From Hyalella azteca (lineage: Eukaryota > Arthropoda > Malacostraca > Amphipoda > Hyalellidae), in NCBI RefSeq assembly GCF_000764305.2, contig NW_025945939.1:31372-95371 (forward strand): DNA of 64,000 nt, given 5' to 3'. Under the pieces are notes generated by a model that made no database searches, was not told the origin of the DNA, and saw only the letters and a program-made list of their open reading frames with translations. Positions 57,726 through 64,000 of this stretch are shown here, one piece after another (the first letter of the stretch is position 1; every line of letters starts with the position of its first letter). A program made the translations under genes and the position numbers.

Positions 57726-59895
57726 GCAGGATTTTAAGATTTTATGATAAGATCATGAGTTACTGATGCTGTTGATGCTCTTGTGGTGACAAATTGGGTT
57801 GTGATGATGAATTAGTTATTGATGAATATGGTGAAGCTTTGGTAGTAAGGACGTCGTCCTCGAAAAGTCATCCGCCCTTCGTAGTTATTGACTGGAAAAT
57901 AATCATTCCAGGAGTTGATGTGCACTAGCAAATTTGAGATTTTATTTTTATTTTCTTACTATATAGTTTTATTGCAGGTAAGTTTATCTGAACTGGGCGC
58001 TCGACGCGGGGTTCTTGCATAGTAAGAATTTGGCAAGAACTTGCGTGATTTCTAGTCGTGGATTTATTGAAGCTTTGCAATACACCGGAAATGTTTTGTG
58101 TCCCGGAGTTTCTTTTTTCCTTCCGTCTGAATGTTCGATGAAGTTCACGGAACATTATCTCTCAGGAAAATGAATTGGTTTTATTATTCAAACATGAACT
58201 TATTTACACTGTTGAGCCAATTTACTGGGCAAACTGAGTCAGGATGACCCACTCAAGAGCTAAGTATTGATAGACAAAGTTTCGCTCGTGCCTACAAGGA
58301 GAGCCCTGGCACCGTGCGTCCAGGATGCAGCGACATCGATTTTTGTGATGCGCTGTAAATATTGTGCTTATAAATATATATATAATATTGAAGGGCTGAA
58401 AATATTGAAACGTAGAAATATATATAATAGAGAAGGGCTGTAAATATTGTACTTAGGCCTGTCGCCTTCAGGTAAACTTTACAGTGCAGTTAGCGTGAGT
58501 CTGGAACTTACTGCACAACTATGGGACTTGGACAAGAATTGTCTTGGGACTTTACTTTAGGCTGTCTTGGGGACTTGCAATGGAGTTGATCATTTATCGC
58601 GGTGATCATAAGTGCAACAATTAACATTTCTTGAAAATCTTTACACCTCAAGAGGTCTTTTGACGTATGGTAATACCCGTCACGAGTGAAGAGCTTTAGG
58701 GAAGGTTGAAGACACAAGTTCTTTCTCTACACGGGAACCAAAAAGGCAGTGATTAAATGTATACCTATCTAGCTGTGTTTATATTACGTCAATCTGGGTT
58801 CATCATTTCAAAAGTCATTTGTCGATTACTTTCATATGAAAAACTGAATACGTCGGACTAAGTCGTAACCGTGACCGAAATAGTACCAATTTAGTGGTCT
58901 TTTTATGCAGCTCACAGCCTCACACTGTTGTAGTCAGTCTCAGGATTGTCGGCAGTCCTGATTCCTGACTGTCACGCTTCTCGGAAGGCGGAACTGAGTT
59001 CCATCTGAACTCTAAAAAGTTGCTTGCGTGCAGCGGTTCCTTGCCGCCCATTAGAGTGGCCACCACGTGAAATTGTATCTTGAATATGCTCTGCTGCGTG
59101 CTTTTGTAGGCAAGATTTTTTCCCCTGTCGGCAGGTCTTATCTCATGCGACGAGAAACCAATTATCTTGGCCCAGACAGGCAGTCGTGAGAGTCTGGGTA
59201 TCGCTGTGCGAAGTCTGAATTCCCTGAGACCAACAGATCACTGTAAAATCTGAGCTCGCGTGTTGGTTCGGTCGTCCCCAAGCCTTGGTCCCGTTATCAC
59301 TTCAACGACATATTTGTGGCTGACACGCCCAGGCGAGCGGATATTGTTCTTGATCAAGGATATTGTTCTTGAGGCGAGGGAGGCTCTCAGGCGGCCGGCG
59401 AATAGCCAGCGGGCGTCAGGCGCCGGCATGCTCTGGCCGACCGATGGCCACTCACGGTCCGGGGAGGAGGGAGATGCTGGTGGGGCTCTTGACAGCCACG
59501 GGCGAGTAATTTATGAGGTTTGCGGTTACCTCATAAACCATTGGGGATGCTTTGACTCCTCCAATGTAGGGAGGAGTCCAATCTACGGAATTTCATAATT
59601 CTTTTGGTTTAATGACTTATATCTACTTCCAGGAATCTAATTTACAAGCCAATGGTGTACCGCTAAAGGAAGAATAAATAGTTAAACCTATGTACAACGA
59701 GAAAATGGTAGAAAATTTACTCGCTTCACGAACAACGGGGTGAAAAATTTTCCCCTTCCTAATAACAGTTGAAAGACTTGAACAGTCCTAATAGCAGTTC
59801 AATTTGCGAAATTTATCTTAACTTACGTGAAATGATGAAAAATAGCCGGAATAGCATTCCAAATTTGAGACTTGTATCCTTTATAGGACGGAAGT

Positions 59896-60248
59896 GAGTC
59901 GCCTGCCGAAGCCCCCCACTGCCCTGGATATAATGGACCATCATATTCCTGCCTTCCGGAACGTAGCCTTCAACACTTCGAGCCGTCCGTATCTATAGGC
60001 CGTGGGTCGAACCAGCCCTCGGTCGAACGGCCACTGGTCGAAGGACGATAAATTTTGGAAAGTATTTTAACGATGCCCGGAAGTCATATTCGATCAGCGG
60101 CCTGGTGGTGCACGGCAGGTGGTGGTCAAGGCCGGAAGAGGACAAAGCCGAGTGGTGCACGGCTGATTGGTGTAGGTCCGGAGAGATCCAGGGCGTTCTA
60201 TTCAGGGCTTATTGTTGCACAAAATTGGTGGTGCACGGCTGCGCTCCC
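59896..60248. mobile_element. MITE with 8-bp duplication, second copy
   Basis: Flanked by ACGGAAGT (59888-59895 and 60249-60256). Copy 1 of the large repeat shows the empty site (ACGGATGT at about 53144). It shares most of its length and both ends with 27643-28043. Confidence 0.9.
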
Positions 60249-61147
60249 ACGGAAGTTATAGTTCAAGGAAATAGTGAATAAACCTCATATAGGACTGGAC
60301 GCGGCTGACGGCGATACCTCAGCCTCTTAACTTCTTAAGTTATAGCTGTAGCCTGCAGGTATGAGATAAGATTACGGTAAGAACTCGGTAGTGACGTTCT
60401 TTCATCTTAAAAAGTATCTTGAATTGAATGTGATCTTTTGCTTATAAGCAGGTTTCGTTTTTAATATAGGTGTGAGTTTTTTATCAATTTAAATTACGTT
60501 CGCGACTTGCATCGTAAATTTGCCATGCTTTATTTTTAATTTTTTTCCACACATGCTACCTTTACTGTAATTGGAGATTTTGAAATTTAAGCTTGTGTAC
60601 CTTTCAGATAAGTTCAAACTCCGTCGGTTTCTGTTGCCTCCCTCAAAAAACAGCTTTGTTTTCAATAAAATAGTCTCATATATTTGATTGCTGATTTAAC
60701 TCTATTAAATCAACTGTGTTGTCTTGCTGCTTTCTCTCAAGCGATGCAGTTTTTACGATGGGGATTTTTGCTTTTCCCAGGAGTCAAGTTTCCTTTGAGC
60801 TTCTCTTCCTGGCAACATGAGCTTTGTGCTTACGCAATGCGTTCGTATTGCGATGCTAGCCTTCACCACGTACCACGTGAATTATGTTGTTGGACTGTGA
60901 TGCTTGAGCTTTTCTGGTGGATTAATTGTGAAATTGCTTTGTAATTTCACATTCTGGATGGGATTAGAGATACGATATCTTATGATCTCATATGTATGAT
61001 ATAGAGTACAATTTTTCCCACATCGATCGGTCACTCTTCATGTAAAAATATTTGCTTGTATTTTAAATACTATACGCGATGGGCAAGCGCGGTGCTGCTT
61101 CATCTCCCTACAATGACACACAAGCCACCACTCCTGTACAAGTAAAC

Positions 61148-61870
61148 CCACGGTTTGTGCAAGGTCCCAGAAGGATTACTAGAATTTGAAACGAGAACCA
61201 ACACCAGGGGCCACGGCTATAAACTAAAAAAACTGCATTGTAACACATCCATGCGACAACATTTCTTCTCGCTTCGAGTCATCGACATGTGGAACAGCCT
61301 CCCTGATAGCATCGTTGACGCTCCGAGTATGAACGCCTTCAAGAACAGAAAAGACAAAGCTATGCCTATACAGCAGCATATCTTCAGTCTTAAAATGCAT
61401 AGCACCTTACGGACCCGGCAATAATAATAATAATAGTAATAGCGGTTTCAGCGTTTATTAGGCCGTAGGCCTGTCGCCGATTCTGAACATCGCAGAATAT
61501 TCGCAGCATTTTGCGGGCTTGAACTCGCAACTCGCTGCTACAATTCTGCTGCGCTTAACCGCCCGGCCTCCTTGCCGATTCTGATCAGAAACTGGCGCAC
61601 AGAGCTGGGATCGAACCCGCGCCTCTCTGCTCCAATCTTGGCACTCTGAACCTTCACCTCTGGGCCACCCTGCCAAAACCACTGGGCCACCCTGCCACTA
61701 AGCAGCTAATATAATAAGTCCAGCAGCTATCTCAATAAATCGTCAGTTATGGAGAGTTCGGGTTCCAATGGCCGGATCCCTTGTGAATCAAGTCAGGTAA
61801 AGTACAAGAATCGGAAACAGGCCATGGGCCTATTTCTTCAGTGCCGACACTTCTATTCTATTCTATTCTA
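61148..61870 (+). mobile_element. CR1 3' fragment interrupted by a SINE
   Basis: Coding end VPEGLLEFETRTNTRGHGYK and DMWNSLPDSIVDAPSMNAF, then 3' UTR. A dimeric SINE splits it at 61420-61700. The rest continues to the tail and (TTCTA)n at about 61870. Confidence 0.88.
61420..61700 (-). mobile_element. Dimeric tRNA-derived SINE inside CR1
   Basis: (AAT)n, AGCGGTTTCAGCG, GGCCTGTCGCCG tail, two tRNA-like modules with reversed B boxes (GGGATCGAACCC at about 61607), and head ending CCACCCTGCC. Confidence 0.88.
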
Positions 61871-62580
61871 ATGGCTATGACTGCAGATGGTTAGTGTCTG
61901 TCAACAACATTTCAGGAAGAATGAAGTGGCACTGATGAAGTGTGAAGCAGTTGCATTCAACTTCAATAATAAGAACAGAGCAACGCTGAAGTGAAAACTA
62001 ATATATGATTCTATATCTTGAATATGATTTGATGAAAATAGATAAAAGCACGCCTCAAATTGTTAGCCTAATTTCTATTCTTGATTAAATGACTTATTTA
62101 GGCGTAATGTTTTTCCGTTCTATCGTTCTGAACATAACCCTATCAACGGAACATTTGTCGTGTGTTTTTCCCCAAGTTTAATTGAGCAGTTACCGCCACT
62201 GATGAGAAAGATGATACCAATACGGGAGAACCAAATCTTGATAAATCAGCCTCTACCATGAACCAAATTATTTGTATTATGTCTAAAATATGCCTATAAT
62301 GATTTGTTAACAAATGCCTCTGCAAACCGAACCAAACAGATCAACGTTAGTGATGTACCGTTCATTGAGCGCCGTGCGTCCCGCACTGACGATGGAAAGG
62401 CAGTTGCGCTGCATGGTAGAAAAATCTACATAGCCTGCGCCTGAACAACACAGCAGAATTTGCAGCATCTAAATGTCCCCGAAATCAGACTTTTGGCTGA
62501 ATGACACATAATATTATCATGAGCACAGTGGATAACGGAAAATAAAACTTATGATCAACTAAAAAAATAAGAAAATTGAA
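61871..62580. other. No gene recognised
   Basis: AT-rich sequence without supported features. Confidence 0.5.
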
Positions 62581-62619
62581 AACCTTTTCATGAATAATAA
62601 TCCCTGTAAAAATTTGGAC

Positions 62620-62940
62620 TGCTTCAAGAAACTAATGTTGTTTATGAATTTTCATGTACCTGGTAAAAAAGGTTGTAGATTTCTTCAAAATATAAACTAC
62701 ATTGGTTGCACTAGCACGACCTTAAGCCGACGACTCACATGCCATCTACAATCTGGAGGTCCTAAGAACCACATGCTGGAGGCTCACAATGAGACCATCA
62801 CCCGAGCGACATTGGAAGCCTGCACCAGCATAGTTATGACCTGCCCAGACCCATCGAGACTGGCGATAGCTGAGGCCCTCATATTTAGAACGAGTCTCCA
62901 GCTATCAACCTCCAAACTACAGGATTCGCCCAGACGCTAA
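62620..62940 (+). mobile_element. Penelope-like GIY-YIG 3' fragment
   Basis: The frame reads NINYIGCTSTTLSRRLTCHL (Y-I-G followed by R-L-x-x-H), then CPDPSRLAIAEALIF with the late catalytic-type E and a stop at 62938-62940. 5' truncated; the RT is absent. It represents a different, diverged Penelope lineage from 18649. Confidence 0.82.
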
Positions 62941-63034
62941 AATTATTTTCAGATTAATTTAAGCTTAGATTTCAAATTGTATCCACAATACCCTTGATTT
63001 TTACTACTGTCATTTCCAAAGTTCAATTTTAAGT

Positions 63035-63092
63035 GTTGCGAAAATTTCACCTGCTTGATAGTGGAAATTGTATTTTCGAAACGTCGCAATCC
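63035..63092 (+). ncRNA. Degenerate hammerhead-like motif
   Basis: CCTGCTTGATAGTGGAAA, a weak stem, then TTTTCGAAACGTCGCAA with GAAAC and the GUC cleavage-site form. TTGCG upstream can pair with CGCAA after the site. The first core is altered (no exact CTGATGA), so probably inactive. It sits ~100 bases after the GIY-YIG stop, as at 18731. Confidence 0.4.
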
Positions 63093-63529
63093 ATTAAAAT
63101 GACATTTGTGACATTTGGTAAACTGCTTTTTTATCTACCAGCGCCAACAAGAAATTTTGTTCGACTCGATGAAAAACACAAATAAGAAGACTATTAATAA
63201 AAAATCTGGTCTATAATCAAACGTGCATAAAAGAAAGCCTCTGACTCCCATCCCATTTCGCGACATGTGTTTTTTTTTCACTAGTGCCCCTGAAATTGAA
63301 CCGTTTTCTCCTGGAAACGAATTTTTTTGCTCATAATTTTTAGGGCTCACTAAGCGAAATGCTGATTTCAAAACTTCGGAAGAAAATTTCTTCACAACCC
63401 GAGACATAAAATTCAGTCCTAGGCAAAAAAAGAGAAAGTTTCGCACCTCATTTTCTGGCATTAAAAAAGGGAGTGACCGATGAGTTATTAGACTAAGAGT
63501 TTAAATTGACTTAGGAGCAACGATCACAC

Positions 63530-63835
63530 CGCGTATGAACGCGTTCATGAACAGACTAGACAAGGTCATAGAATAGAATAGAATAGAAGTGTCGGCGTTG
63601 AAGACATAGGCCCATGGAGGCAAGAGCATATGTTTAGTCTTACAATGCCTCGTACCCTACGGAACAACTGATATCTAGAATCGATTTTAATTCTGCAGTC
63701 CGTTGAAAAGATCTGATCAAAAGGCCAGTCTAGTCAAGAAAAGCACAAGAATCGGCGACAGGCCTATCCAGGCTTACTCTTTAATGCCGAATATACTATA
63801 CTATACTATACTATACTAGGTACTACGGTATACCA
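63530..63835 (+). mobile_element. CR1 3' fragment with (CTATA)n end
   Basis: ATGAACGCGTTCATGAACAG coding end, a nested inverted tail piece (63571-63617), then 3' UTR, hairpin CGGCG/AGGCC/GGCTT/TGCCG (63753-63789) and a CTATA repeat. 5' truncated. Confidence 0.85.
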
Positions 63836-63900
63836 CTTACCACTTATACTATACTACTATACCACTACTATACACACACTACTATACACCAGCATTCGCT
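63790..63900 (+). repeat. (CTATA)n-derived simple repeat
   Basis: CTATA units grade into ACTACTATACC-type imperfect repeats beyond the CR1 terminus. Confidence 0.85.
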
Positions 63901-64000
63901 CCTGCTCTCCTACAGATAGCTTAGCTAATTTAGAATTAGAACAGAAGTAGACTAGTGGTAAAGACTAATGAGTAGACTGGTGGCTCTCTTATGAAATTTA

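Larger units (their letters stand above)
56885..60932 (+). repeat. Large dispersed repeat, copy 2
   Basis: The longer copy of the repeat at 51100-53816. It contains a 44-bp minisatellite (57452-57725) in a part missing from copy 1, and a MITE at 59896-60248. The segment around 58120-58270 shares GCAAACTGAGTCAGGATGAC with a similar motif at about 13350 and 24700. Confidence 0.8.

Overview
This window is eukaryotic, AT-rich, intron-containing and crowded with transposon relics. CR1-type LINE pieces, Penelope-like elements with GIY-YIG ends, a Ty3-type integrase, a Tc1/mariner relic and tRNA-derived SINEs point to an invertebrate. Small secreted multi-exon genes and a C-type lectin make an arthropod plausible, but I cannot name the species. 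There are no bacterial-style operons, CRISPR arrays or complete large genes.

Positions 1 to about 31,600 are a degenerate tandem array with a period of about 14 kb: unit 0 (1-2280, partial), unit 1 (about 4380-17480) and unit 2 (about 18546-31600). Each full unit carries a five-exon + strand gene for a 140-residue secreted eight-cysteine protein (intact at 5669-8249 and 20492-22604, broken at 909-1540). Each also carries a - strand zinc-finger gene with an 18-residue internal repeat (14921-16713 and 26983-30519, both disrupted). A separate coding exon lies on the other side of the zinc-finger gene (intact at 31284-31511, frameshifted at 17242-17420). The units differ by insertions of CR1 tails, SINEs, a Penelope fragment and MITEs, so each unit shows the empty site for insertions in the other.

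31,600-47,000 holds a probable zinc-finger exon with SUMO-type motifs (32031-32237), a Penelope element cut by an 826-base gap, DNA-transposon relics and the last two exons of a C-type lectin on the - strand (42159-43218). A Ty3 integrase remnant lies behind the lectin. Two related TTAA-flanked foldback elements (36541-37601 and 45654-46726) are the most distinctive mobile elements here.

47,211-49,238 is a four-exon gene for a 102-residue secreted tryptophan/cysteine-rich peptide. A transposon-like element with long inverted ends and a MADF-like relic sits in its second intron.

50,700-64,000 contains two copies of a large 2.7-4 kb repeat (51100-53816 and 56885-60932), the last exon of a RING-finger-like protein between them, several minisatellites, a Tc1/mariner relic and more CR1, SINE and Penelope pieces.

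The most informative signal is a 3' terminal hairpin shared by the CR1 LINE copies and a dimeric tRNA-derived SINE. It shows compensatory base changes between copies, while the terminal microsatellite differs between subfamilies.
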